Shown here in pieces: positions 44,422 to 52,889 of a stretch of DNA of 64,000 bases. Origin of the DNA: Nitrospirillum sp034427435. Lineage in GTDB: Bacteria; Pseudomonadota; Alphaproteobacteria; Azospirillales; Azospirillaceae. The DNA is taken from contig NZ_JAXQNP010000001.1 in assembly GCF_034427435.1 (NCBI RefSeq), positions 310,001-374,000 on the forward strand. Reading direction: 5' to 3'. The notes under the pieces are model-generated. The model was not told where the DNA came from. It ran no database searches and saw only the letters and a list, made by a program, of their open reading frames with translations. Position 1 is the first letter of the stretch. Every line of letters begins with the position of its first letter. The translations under genes were made by a program, and so were the position numbers.

Positions 44422-45924
44422 TCAGCCGCCGATGTCCTCGATCTTCAGCACCGCGGCCGTCGCCGCCCGCGTGGCGCGGCAGGCGGCCGCGTCATGGGTC
44501 AGGTCGATGCCGTAGCTGGGAAAGATCGCCTTCAGCGCCGGCAGCCAGCCGCTCTCGGTCAGGCGTTCCGCGAAGGAGGTTTGCAAAACCTCCACCGCGA
44601 TGGCGGCGGCGGTCGACGCGCCGGGCGACGCGCCCAGCAAGGCGACCAGCGACTTGTCGGCGGCGGCGACCAGTTCCGTCCCAAACTCCAGAACGCCGCC
44701 ATGCCCCTCGGCGACCGGCTTGATGATCTGGACGCGCTGCCCGGCCACCGCCTCCCGCCACTGGCCGCGCTGGGCGGTGGGGAAGAACTGGCGCAGCATC
44801 TCGAACTGATGATGCCGGCTTTGGAACACCTGGCCGATCAGATATTCCTCCAGCGCCGCGTTGTCCTTGGCGACGTCGAGCAAGGGCAGGATGTTGCTGG
44901 CGGTGATCGACCCGAACAGGTCCGTGATGGAGCCATGCTTCAGGAATTTGGTCGAGAAGCCGGCATAGGGCCCGAACAGCAGCGAGGTCTTGCCGTCGAT
45001 CACCCGCGTGTCCAGGTGCGGCACGGACATGGGCGGTGATCCCGTGGCGGCCTTGCCATAGACCTTGGCATGGTGGCGCGCCGTCACCGCGTCCACGTCG
45101 CAGCGCAGCCAGATGCCGCTGACCGGGAAGCCACCATACCCTGTGGCTTCCGGAATGCCCGACTTCTGCAGCAGGTCGATCGACGCCCCGCCCGCGCCGA
45201 TGAAGACGAAGCCAGCGGACAGGGTTTGGCGGGTGCCGTCCGTCAGATCCTCAATGGTAACCGTCCACCGGCCATCCGCCGCCCGGTCGATGGCGACAAC
45301 CTCGCCATGATAGCGCAGGTCCACGCCCGCCTCGCCCAGATGACGGACCAGCAGATGGGTCAGCGCGCCGTAATCGACGTCGGTGCCGGTGACGATGCGG
45401 GTGGCGGCGACCTTCTGCGCCGGATCGCGCCCTTCCATGACCAGGGGCGCCCATTCCGCGATTTGCGCGGGATCCTCGCTATACTCCATGCCGTGATAGC
45501 AATGATGCCCGCTCATGGCGGCGTGGCGGGCCTTGAGGAAGGCGACGTTCTCCTCCCCCCAGACGAAGCTCATGTGCGGACAGGGATGCAGGAAGGCGCG
45601 CGGGTCCGGGATGGCGCCGGACGACACCAGATGGGCCCAGAACTCCCGCGACACGTCGAACTCGGTATTCACCTTCAGCGCCTTGGAAATGTCGATACCA
45701 CCATCAGGGCGCTGCGGCGTGTAGTTCAGCTCACAATTGGCCGCATGGCCGGTGCCGGCGTTGTTCCACGCCATGGAGCTTTCCTGGCCGCAATCGCCCA
45801 GGCGCTCGACCACGGCGATGCGCAGCGACGGGTCCAGCGCCTGCAGCAGCGTTCCCACGGTGGCGCTCATGATGCCGGCGCCGATCAACAGCGCGTCGAC
45901 AGGCGGGGTGTCTAAAGCCGTCAT
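44422..45924 (-). CDS. mqo: malate:quinone oxidoreductase
   Basis: 500-residue FAD-dependent, membrane-associated enzyme that oxidises malate to oxaloacetate and passes electrons to quinone. The N-terminal FAD motif reads LLIGAGIMSATVGTLL; SSMAWNNAGTGHAANCELNYTP is the typical Mqo segment. The length matches the family. GGGAGG precedes the ATG, which overlaps the cupin stop by 4 bases, so expression is coupled with that small protein. Confidence 0.96.
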   Translation of the reverse strand: MTALDTPPVDALLIGAGIMSATVGTLLQALDPSLRIAVVERLGDCGQESSMAWNNAGTGHAANCELNYTPQRPDGGIDISKALKVNTEFDVSREFWAHLVSSGAIPDPRAFLHPCPHMSFVWGEENVAFLKARHAAMSGHHCYHGMEYSEDPAQIAEWAPLVMEGRDPAQKVAATRIVTGTDVDYGALTHLLVRHLGEAGVDLRYHGEVVAIDRAADGRWTVTIEDLTDGTRQTLSAGFVFIGAGGASIDLLQKSGIPEATGYGGFPVSGIWLRCDVDAVTARHHAKVYGKAATGSPPMSVPHLDTRVIDGKTSLLFGPYAGFSTKFLKHGSITDLFGSITASNILPLLDVAKDNAALEEYLIGQVFQSRHHQFEMLRQFFPTAQRGQWREAVAGQRVQIIKPVAEGHGGVLEFGTELVAAADKSLVALLGASPGASTAAAIAVEVLQTSFAERLTESGWLPALKAIFPSYGIDLTHDAAACRATRAATAAVLKIEDIGG

Positions 45925-46316
45925 GCCTGGCCTCCCGCGGGTTTGAAGTGCAGGGTGGCCCCCGGGTCATAGACGACGTAGGCGCGGCGCCAGGGTTCCG
46001 TGCCGATCAGGCGCCAGCGATGGCCGCTGCCGGTGTCATCCTGGGCGATCAGCACGTCGCCGGGGCGGATGGTGAAGGTGGCGCCGGACTTCACCTCGAA
46101 CTCGATGGTGCCCGACAGGGTGATGACGAACTGCGGCTGCGGGTCCTGGTGCCATTCGAACGAACCGCCGGTGGCGGTCTCCTGGAAGGACAGCTCATGC
46201 ACGGCGATGGGCAGGCCAGAAGCCCGGCCATGCAGGCCGACGCCGATTTCCAGCGCCCCTTCTTCAAAAAGGGAGTCACCGTCCGGGCCGGTCCATAGTC
46301 GGATACAGCGGATCAT
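45921..46316 (-). CDS. small cupin-domain protein
   Basis: 131 residues forming one cupin barrel, with the motif-1 region WHQDPQPQFVITLSGTIEF and motif-2 region GDVLIAQDDTGSGHRW. Motif 1 has two His/Gln positions and a Glu, so metal binding is possible. GGAGACG precedes the ATG. It overlaps mqo by 4 bases; I know of no established functional link between a cupin and Mqo, and the role is unknown. Confidence 0.85.
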   Translation of the reverse strand: MIRCIRLWTGPDGDSLFEEGALEIGVGLHGRASGLPIAVHELSFQETATGGSFEWHQDPQPQFVITLSGTIEFEVKSGATFTIRPGDVLIAQDDTGSGHRWRLIGTEPWRRAYVVYDPGATLHFKPAGGQA

Positions 46317-46449
46317 TTACGTCTCCGGTTCGAGGGTCGCGCGTTGACGTTCATGGGGGCGGCCGCGCCGCAACCACCGCGCCAGGATGGCAGCGGCCGT
46401 CGCCAAGCGATTGACGATAAAACCGATATTTGAAGACCGCTGCGGTTCC

Positions 46450-47370
46450 CTACACCGTCTTCGGCGGTAGGCCGTCCCGGTCGCGCCCCTGCTCCATCAG
46501 CCAATCGCGGAAGACCATGAGGGGGCGGTAGGTTTTGCGGTTGGCGGGATAGACCAGGTAATAGCTCGTCTCGGCCGGCGACGCCCGGCCCGGGAGGATG
46601 ACCAGCTCGCCGGACGCGAGTTCCTCCCGCACCAGGAAACGGGGCACCAGGGCACAGCCCAGGCCGGCGACAGCGGCACGGATGACCAGCAGGAATTGCT
46701 CGAACACCAGGGCGGGCTGTCCCGTCGGGCGTTTCAGGCCCTGGGCCTCGAACCACAGCGTCCAGCTGTCGAGGCGGGTTTCCTGTAACAACAGGGGCAG
46801 CCGCGCCAGGTCGGCGGGACGCGGCGGGCCCTCGGGGCCGATCAGGGCCGGGGCGGCGACCGGCACCAGCTCCTCCCCCATGAAACGCTGGCAGATGAGA
46901 TCGGGCGAGGGTGGCAGGGCGCTCATGATGGCGGCGTCCAGCCCTTCGGCGCGCGGGTCGATGGGCCGCACGCGGGTGGAGAAATTGATGCTGATGTCGC
47001 GGTGGCGGGCGAAGAAATCCGGCATGCGCGGGATCAGCCAGCGGGCGCCGAAGGATGGCAGGATGGCCAGGCCCAGGCTGCCGCTGCCGCTTTCAAAAGC
47101 GATGGCCTGGGCGCCGGCCTGACCCAGCCGGGTCAGGATGTCCCGCACCTGCTCCGCATAGAACTGGCCGGCCAGCGTCGGCACCACCCGCTGGCGCACC
47201 CGCTGGAACAGCGGCACGCCCAACTGCGCCTCCAGCTGGGCCACCTGCCGGCTGACCGCCCCTTGCGTCAGGTTCAATTCATCCGCCGCCAGGGTGAAGC
47301 TGGCATGGCGGGCCGCCGCCTCGAACGCGACCAAGGCCGCCGTGCTGGGAATAAGGCGACGAGAAAGCAT
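46450..47370 (-). CDS. LysR family transcriptional regulator, GcvA-like
   Basis: 306 residues with an N-terminal winged helix (about 8-65; AFEAAARHASFTLAADELNLTQGAVSRQV) and a periplasmic-binding-like effector domain. The AFEAAARHxSFTxAA pattern is that of the GcvA subgroup. ATG 47370 is preferred; an ATG 15 bases upstream is also possible. It is divergent from the glutaryl-CoA dehydrogenase gene, the usual arrangement of a regulator of glutarate or lysine breakdown. The intergenic DNA has repeated TCATGA words (about 47388, 47442 and 47463). Confidence 0.87.
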   Translation of the reverse strand: MLSRRLIPSTAALVAFEAAARHASFTLAADELNLTQGAVSRQVAQLEAQLGVPLFQRVRQRVVPTLAGQFYAEQVRDILTRLGQAGAQAIAFESGSGSLGLAILPSFGARWLIPRMPDFFARHRDISINFSTRVRPIDPRAEGLDAAIMSALPPSPDLICQRFMGEELVPVAAPALIGPEGPPRPADLARLPLLLQETRLDSWTLWFEAQGLKRPTGQPALVFEQFLLVIRAAVAGLGCALVPRFLVREELASGELVILPGRASPAETSYYLVYPANRKTYRPLMVFRDWLMEQGRDRDGLPPKTV

Positions 47371-47559
47371 GCGGGATCCCCACATTATCATGATGTGCAA
47401 GACGATAGTGGAACAGGAATAAGGCGTTGAGGTCCACAGATCATGAGTAAACCGCATGACCTCATGACGGGACATGGCTTGCCCCGCCCCGGTCCGGCGG
47501 CTTAAATCCAGGGGGTGGGCGCCCCGTCGAACCGGCGCCGTCGAGAGGGATCGCACAAG

Positions 47560-48750
47560 ATGGCCAAAGGTGACGCCGCCTCGTTCCAGTGGGACGACGC
47601 CTTCCTGCTGAACGCGCAATTGAGCGAAGAGGAGCGGCTGATCCGCGACACCGCCCGCGCCTACGCCCAGGACAAGCTGGCGCCCCGTGTGGTGGAGGCC
47701 TTCGCCACGGAGCATACCGACAGGGCCATCTTCCAGGAGATGGGCGCGCTGGGCCTGCTGGGCCTCACCCTGCCGGAGGAGTACGGCGGCGCCAACGCCA
47801 GCTATGTCTCCTACGGGCTGGTGGCCCGGGAGGTGGAGGGGGTGGACAGCGGCTATCGCTCGATGATGAGCGTGCAATCCTCCCTGGTCATGCACCCCCT
47901 GTACGCCTATGGCAGCGAGGAGCAGCGCCGCCGCTACCTGCCCCGCTTGGCATCGGGGGAATGGGTGGGCTGCTTCGGCCTGACGGAACCGGACTCCGGC
48001 TCCGACCCCGCCTCCATGCGCACCCGGGCGGAGAAGGTGGCCGACGGCTATCGCCTCACCGGCAGCAAAATGTGGATCACCAACGCGCCCCTGGCCGATG
48101 TCTTCGTCGTCTGGGCCAAATCCGACGCGCACGGCGGGGCCATCCGCGGCTTCGTGCTGGAAAAGGGCATGGCCGGCCTGTCCGCGCCCAAGATCGCCAA
48201 CAAGCTGAGCCTGCGCGCCTCCATCACCGGCGAGATCGTGATGGATGGCGTGGTGGTGGGGGAGGAACACCTGCTGCCCGGCGTCTCCGGCTTGAAGGGT
48301 CCCTTTGGCTGCCTGAACCGGGCGCGCTACGGCATCGCCTGGGGCGCCATGGGTGCGGCGGAAACCTGCTTCCATGCCGCCCGGACCTACACCCTGGACC
48401 GCCAGCAGTTCGGCCGGCCCCTGGCCGCCAACCAGCTGGTGCAGAAGAAGCTGGCCGACATGCAGACGGAGATCACGCTGGGCCTGCAAGCGGCGCTGCG
48501 CGTCGGCCGCCTGTTCGACGAGGGCACGGCGGCGCCGGAGATGATCAGCCTGATCAAGCGCAACAACTGCGGCAAGGCGCTGGACATCGCCCGCGCCGCC
48601 CGCGACATGCACGGCGGCAACGGCATTTCCGGCGAATTCCCCGTGATGCGCCACATGATCAACCTGGAAACCGTGAACACCTATGAAGGCACGCACGATG
48701 TCCACGCCCTGATCCTGGGCCGCGCCATCACCGGCATCGCCGCGTTCTGA
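47560..48750 (+). CDS. gcdH: glutaryl-CoA dehydrogenase
   Basis: 396-residue FAD enzyme that oxidises and decarboxylates glutaryl-CoA to crotonyl-CoA in lysine, tryptophan and glutarate catabolism. EVEGVDSGYRSMMSVQSSLVM and CFGLTEPDSGSDPASM are characteristic; the catalytic base is Glu376 in NTYEGTHDVHALILGRAITG. The start at 47560 follows a GAGAGGG site; an ORF extension to 47515 is not needed. The CoA-transferase gene follows after 20 bases, forming a two-gene operon. Confidence 0.93.
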   Translation: MAKGDAASFQWDDAFLLNAQLSEEERLIRDTARAYAQDKLAPRVVEAFATEHTDRAIFQEMGALGLLGLTLPEEYGGANASYVSYGLVAREVEGVDSGYRSMMSVQSSLVMHPLYAYGSEEQRRRYLPRLASGEWVGCFGLTEPDSGSDPASMRTRAEKVADGYRLTGSKMWITNAPLADVFVVWAKSDAHGGAIRGFVLEKGMAGLSAPKIANKLSLRASITGEIVMDGVVVGEEHLLPGVSGLKGPFGCLNRARYGIAWGAMGAAETCFHAARTYTLDRQQFGRPLAANQLVQKKLADMQTEITLGLQAALRVGRLFDEGTAAPEMISLIKRNNCGKALDIARAARDMHGGNGISGEFPVMRHMINLETVNTYEGTHDVHALILGRAITGIAAF

Positions 48751-48770
48751 CCCCCAGACTGGAACGGATC

Positions 48771-50012
48771 ATGACGGGCGCGCTGACGGGCATCCAGGTC
48801 CTGGATCTGAGCCGCATCCTGGCCGGACCCTGGGCGACCCAGCTGCTGGGCGATTTCGGGGCCACCATCATCAAGGTGGAAAAGCCGGGTGAAGGCGACG
48901 ACACCCGGCGCTGGGGGCCCCCTTTCGTCGGCGGGGCGGACACGGCGGATGGCGGCACCGCGGCCTATTTCCTGGCAGCCAACCGCAACAAGCGCTCCAT
49001 CGCCGTGGACTTCACCACCGCGGAGGGCCAGGCGCTGCTGATCGATTTGGCCGCCCGCTCTGACGTGGTGGTGGAAAACTACAAGGTCGGCGGACTGGCC
49101 AAGTACGGCCTGGATTATCCCAGCTTGCGGGCCATCAATCCGCGCCTGATCTACTGTTCCATATCGGGGTTCGGGCAGGACGGGCCCTACGCCCATCGCC
49201 TGGGCTATGACTTCCTGGTCCAAGGCATGTCCGGGCTGATGAGCGTCACCGGCACGGCGGAGGGGGGGCCGCAGAAGGCGGGCGTGGCCCTGGCCGACAT
49301 CATCACCGGGCTGTACGCCGGCAACGCCATCCTGGCGGCCCTGCACCACCGGGAAAAGACGGGCGAGGGCCAGCACATCGACGTGGCGCTGCTGGACTGC
49401 ATGGTGGCGGCCATGGCCAACCAGGCGCTGAACCACCTGGCCAGCGGCCGTGACCCGCAGCCCCTGGGCAACGGCCATCCCAGCATCGTCCCCTACGACA
49501 CCTTCCCCACCGGCGATGGCCACATCAACCTGGCGGTGGGCAACGACGGGCAGTTCGGGCGGCTGTGCGCCGTGCTGGGGGTGCCGGACCTGAGCGCCGA
49601 TCCCCGCTTCGCCACCAACAGCCAGCGCGTCACCCATCGCGCGGCGTTGACGGACCTGCTGACGGCCCGCCTGACGACGGCCCCGTCGGCGCATTGGCTG
49701 GCGCGGCTGGAGGCGGCGGCGGTTCCCGCCGGGCCCATCAACACCCTGGGCCAGGTCTTCGCCGACCCGCAGGTCAAGCATCGCCGGCTGGCCCTGACCC
49801 TGCCCGACCCCGTGCTGGGGTCGGTGCCCGGCGTCGCCTGCCCGGTCAAGCTGTCGGCAACGCCCCTCACGGAGGGAATGGCGCCGCCCGCCCTGGGCGC
49901 CGATACGGTCACGGTGCTGCGCGACATCCTGGGCCTGGACCATGCGCGCCTGGCGGCGCTGGCGGCGTCCGGGGTGATCGGCACGCCCGCCGAGGGGGCC
50001 ACCGACAGGTAG
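48771..50012 (+). CDS. CaiB/BaiF CoA-transferase, probable succinyl-CoA:glutarate CoA-transferase
   Basis: 413 residues of the type III CoA-transferase family. Recognisable parts are LDLSRILAGPWATQLLGDFGATIIKVE at the N-terminus, RNKRSIAVDF, and GVALADIITGLYAGNAILAAL with the Asp that forms the acyl anhydride. Family members move CoA between acids. Its position directly after gcdH suggests it activates glutarate with succinyl-CoA to feed that enzyme; this is an inference from context. It converges with the response regulator gene, 8 bases apart. Confidence 0.88.
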   Translation: MTGALTGIQVLDLSRILAGPWATQLLGDFGATIIKVEKPGEGDDTRRWGPPFVGGADTADGGTAAYFLAANRNKRSIAVDFTTAEGQALLIDLAARSDVVVENYKVGGLAKYGLDYPSLRAINPRLIYCSISGFGQDGPYAHRLGYDFLVQGMSGLMSVTGTAEGGPQKAGVALADIITGLYAGNAILAALHHREKTGEGQHIDVALLDCMVAAMANQALNHLASGRDPQPLGNGHPSIVPYDTFPTGDGHINLAVGNDGQFGRLCAVLGVPDLSADPRFATNSQRVTHRAALTDLLTARLTTAPSAHWLARLEAAAVPAGPINTLGQVFADPQVKHRRLALTLPDPVLGSVPGVACPVKLSATPLTEGMAPPALGADTVTVLRDILGLDHARLAALAASGVIGTPAEGATDR

Positions 50013-50020
50013 ATCGCCGG

Positions 50021-50734
50021 CTATTCCGCCAGTGACAGGGCGCGGAACACATAGCCCTGACCATAGACCATGGCCACGGGCAGCTCGATACCGCAAGCCT
50101 GCACCACCTTGCGGCGCAAGCGGCTGATAACCGCGTCCAGGTTGCGGTCGTTATGCACCATGGACGGCCGCTCCAGCGACGCGATCAAGTCGGCCCGCGA
50201 CACGATCTCCCCGCGCGTTTCCATCAAACGCGCCATGAAGGCGAATTCGGTGGCGGTCAGCGCCGTCTTGTCCCCCGTCGGCGCGACCAACCGCCAGTCC
50301 GCCGTTTCCAGCCACCAATCCCCCGTCGGCGCGGGAACCGGAGGCTTCGCCATCGGGGCGCGAGGCCCGCCCAAGCGGCGGATCAAGCTGCGCAGATTGG
50401 CTTCCACTTCCCGCATGCTGGTATGTTTGACCAGATAGGTGTCGGCGCCGCTGGCGAGACCCTCGACCTTGTCATCGAGGCTGCTGTGCCCGGTGAGCAT
50501 GATGATGCCGCAAGCCAGGCCATGGCGCCGTCGGACCTCGCGGGCCAAATCAAAGCCGAGGCAGTCGGGCAACCCGACATCCAGGATGAAGACTGTGGGC
50601 TGGCGGCTCTCCGCGATCCGCAGCGCCTCCGCCCCCGTGCCGGCGCCAGCGGCCTGGAACCCTTTCAGGAGCAGGTAATCAACCAGATCCGCGCGCGGGC
50701 CATCCGCATCCTCGACAACCAGCACGTCCAGCAT
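50021..50734 (-). CDS. OmpR-type response regulator (orphan)
   Basis: 237 residues: receiver domain (about 1-120) with VVED, the phospho-acceptor Asp in FILDVGLPD, Thr in MLTGHSS and Lys in YLVKHTS (the usual Pro after Lys is His), then a winged-helix effector (about 145-237; LTATEFAFMARLMETRGEIVSRADLI and YGQGYVFRAL). GAGGGG precedes the ATG at 50734. No histidine kinase gene is adjacent, so its partner lies elsewhere. The target genes are unknown. Confidence 0.9.
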   Translation of the reverse strand: MLDVLVVEDADGPRADLVDYLLLKGFQAAGAGTGAEALRIAESRQPTVFILDVGLPDCLGFDLAREVRRRHGLACGIIMLTGHSSLDDKVEGLASGADTYLVKHTSMREVEANLRSLIRRLGGPRAPMAKPPVPAPTGDWWLETADWRLVAPTGDKTALTATEFAFMARLMETRGEIVSRADLIASLERPSMVHNDRNLDAVISRLRRKVVQACGIELPVAMVYGQGYVFRALSLAE

Positions 50735-51192
50735 GCGGCCCCCTCGCCTTCTACCGTCCACCCCCGCCCGCCAGCGGGCGACACGCCTGTCGGACTAGGC
50801 CTCTGCCCCACGGCCTAAAGAACCCGCAGGCCACGCTGAAGTCCATCAGGGACTGAACAGGTATTATCTAGTGCGATCCACGCCCATATTTCCAAGTTTT
50901 ATTGGAATACCGTCGCTAGATTCCAGTTTAAGGGCGGCAGCGTGACAGAATGGCCATCATATTTGATAGATTCTCACACATTTACGGAGAGTCCATAGAA
51001 TTAATCAGAATTGATCCATGTACTTTCCTACCTCCACCGTGCCCAGAAGCATTAATCCTAAACATGACGCCACCGATGTCGGCCCCATCGCCGGCACGGC
51101 ATGCCACGCGCCGGCTGGGACTTCTGATACGGCGGTCCCTCGAAGCGCCCATAGGCCAAGGATCGGCTCCGCCGCAAAACGGCGCCGCCTTG
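50735..51192. other. gene-free stretch
   Basis: Between the response regulator and the hairpins at 51193 nothing convincing was found. The segment about 50860-51030 is AT-rich and may hold the response-regulator promoter. A 98-codon ORF (50950-51246) has no recognisable domain and runs through the hairpin, so it is not called. Confidence 0.6.
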
Positions 51193-51233
51193 TTAGAGCG
51201 AGATGCGATCATGTCTGATCGCATCTCGCTCTT
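51193..51233. repeat. long hairpin, AGAGCG type (1)
   Basis: A perfect 17-bp stem (51195-51211 with 51216-51232; AGAGCGAGATGCGATCA and its complement) with loop TGTC, flanked by TTA/TAA. It has the AGAGCG...CGATCA layout of palindromic intergenic elements that I recall from alphaproteobacterial genomes. A transcription terminator is possible, but no T run follows. Confidence 0.75.
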
Positions 51234-51246
51234 AACCTGTTCATGA

Positions 51247-51297
51247 TAGAGCGGATTTACACGATCAGGTGACTACACCTGATCGCGTTCCGCTCTA
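51247..51297. repeat. long hairpin, AGAGCG type (2)
   Basis: Outer stem TAGAGCGGA (51247-51255) with TCCGCTCTA (51289-51297), internal loop, then inner stem CGATCAGGTG (51262-51271) with CACCTGATCG (51276-51285) and loop ACTA. It shares the AGAGCG base and the CGATCA word with the neighbouring hairpin, so the two are imperfect copies of one element. Confidence 0.7.
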
Positions 51298-51323
51298 ATT
51301 CCAATGGCATTTGATCGCCGGGC

Positions 51324-51370
51324 GGACGCCGTCGCGTCCTACAGCGGCATGAACGCCCCTCATGCCGCTG
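51324..51370 (-). repeat. partial unit of the modular hairpin family
   Basis: Read on the minus strand: an 11-bp hairpin (51370-51342; CAGCGGCATGA arms), the spacer TA, and a 6-bp hairpin GGACGC-GACG-GCGTCC (51339-51324). The order, the TA spacer and the GAC-starting loop match the array at 29871-30277, whose unit A has the same GGACGC stem. The GGAAGCC and GGAT-loop modules are missing, so this is a truncated copy. It lies about 40 bases after the aldehyde dehydrogenase stop. Confidence 0.5.
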
Positions 51371-51406
51371 GTGCAATTCCGATAATGGACGGCGTGGGGA
51401 GGACGG

Positions 51407-52834
51407 TCAGCCCACCGCCACGCCTTTCAGCTCAAGGAATTCACCCAGTCCGAACTCGGCATACTCCCGGCCGTTGCCGGACTGCTTGTATCCGCCGAAC
51501 GGCACGGCCGGGCTCCAGGCCGGATCGTTGACATAGATGGTGCCGGCGCGCAGTTGCCGGGCCACCGCCTGGGCACGGCCGGCATCGCCCGATTGGACGT
51601 AGGCCGCCAGGCCGTAGACGGTGTCGTTGGCCAGGGCCACCGCCTCCTCCACCGTGCGATAGGTCAGGATGGACAGGACAGGGCCGAAGATCTCCTCCCG
51701 CGCCACCGTCATCGACGGGGTGACGCGGCCGAAAACCGTGGGCCGGACATAATAACCCCGCGTCAGCCCCGCCGGACGGCCGGGACCGCCCGCGATCAGT
51801 TCCGCCCCCTCGGCGATACCCCTCTCGATAAGCTGCTGCACCTTGGCGAACTGATTGGCGTTGGACACCGGTCCCATCGTGGTGGCGTCGTCCAGGGGAT
51901 CGCCGGCCACGACGGTTTCAGTCACCGCGCGCGCGATCGCCGCGACCTCGGCATACCGGTCCTCGGGCACCAGCATGCGCGTCGGGGCGTTGCACGACTG
52001 GCCGGAATTGTTGAAGCAGCGCAGCACTCCCTGCCGTACGGCCCGGGGGAAATCGGCATCCGGCAGGAGGATGTTCGCCGACTTGCCGCCCAATTCCTGG
52101 CTGACCCGCTTGACCGTGTCGGCCGCCAGCTTCGCCACCTGCACGCCCGCGCGGGTCGACCCGGTGAACGACACCACGTCGATGTCGGGATGGGCGACGA
52201 TGGCCTGCCCCACGCCGGCACCATCGCCATGCACCAGATTGAAGACGCCGGCGGGCACCCCGGCGGCGTGCATCACCTCCGCGAACAGATTGGCGCTGAG
52301 CGGCGCCAGCTCGCTGGGCTTCAGCACCATGGTGCAGCCCGCCGCCAGCGCCGGCGCCACCTTGCAGACGATCTGGTTCATGGGCCAGTTCCATGGGGTG
52401 ATCAGCCCGGCGACGCCAACGGGCTCCCGCCACAGGCGCAGGGGGCCCCGATCCTCGTCGAACACGAAGTCCCGCAACGTCTCCAGCATCTGCGCCAGAT
52501 GGGCGGCGCCGATGCCGGCCTGGGCCTGGCGGGCGAAGCCCAGCGGCGCGCCCATCTCCTGCCGGATGGCATCGCCGATGTCCGCCATGCGCGCGCCATA
52601 GGCCTCCAGGATGGCGGCCAGCAGGTCCAGGCGCTGCTGTCGGCTGGCCTGGGAGTAAGTGGCGAAGGCGCGCCGGGCCGCCGCCACGGCCACGTCCACC
52701 TCGGCCGGGCCGGCCAGGGCCACCTGGGCGCAAGGCGCCTCGGTCGCCGGGTTGATGACATCCAGCAGGCGCCCCCCTTCAGGCATGCGCCATTGGCCAT
52801 CGATGTAGCAGGAGAGAAGCGGAAGCGAAGACAT
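51407..52834 (-). CDS. NAD(P)-dependent aldehyde dehydrogenase
   Basis: 475 residues of the ALDH superfamily. Catalytic parts are visible: Asn in TPWNWPMN, Glu in QELGGKSANI, and the nucleophilic Cys in NNSGQSCNAPTR. FTGSTRAG marks the cofactor site. The substrate is not fixed by sequence. As the last gene of a TBDR-MFS-ALDH operon divergent from amine oxidase, guanidinobutyrase and GabT/GabD genes, it may oxidise an aminoaldehyde or 4-guanidinobutanal formed by the amine oxidase. The start at 52834 opens just before the family N-terminus; the longer ORF overlaps the MFS gene. Confidence 0.9.
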   Translation of the reverse strand: MSSLPLLSCYIDGQWRMPEGGRLLDVINPATEAPCAQVALAGPAEVDVAVAAARRAFATYSQASRQQRLDLLAAILEAYGARMADIGDAIRQEMGAPLGFARQAQAGIGAAHLAQMLETLRDFVFDEDRGPLRLWREPVGVAGLITPWNWPMNQIVCKVAPALAAGCTMVLKPSELAPLSANLFAEVMHAAGVPAGVFNLVHGDGAGVGQAIVAHPDIDVVSFTGSTRAGVQVAKLAADTVKRVSQELGGKSANILLPDADFPRAVRQGVLRCFNNSGQSCNAPTRMLVPEDRYAEVAAIARAVTETVVAGDPLDDATTMGPVSNANQFAKVQQLIERGIAEGAELIAGGPGRPAGLTRGYYVRPTVFGRVTPSMTVAREEIFGPVLSILTYRTVEEAVALANDTVYGLAAYVQSGDAGRAQAVARQLRAGTIYVNDPAWSPAVPFGGYKQSGNGREYAEFGLGEFLELKGVAVG

Positions 52835-52889
52835 GGGGCTCAATCCAAACAGTGAAACCGGGGGAAGTGGAAAGCCGGGGCGCCGCAGG

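Noticed and set aside
50950..51246. 98-codon ORF in the gene-free stretch
   Set aside because: No domain or ribosome binding site, atypical composition, and it runs into a perfect 17-bp hairpin.
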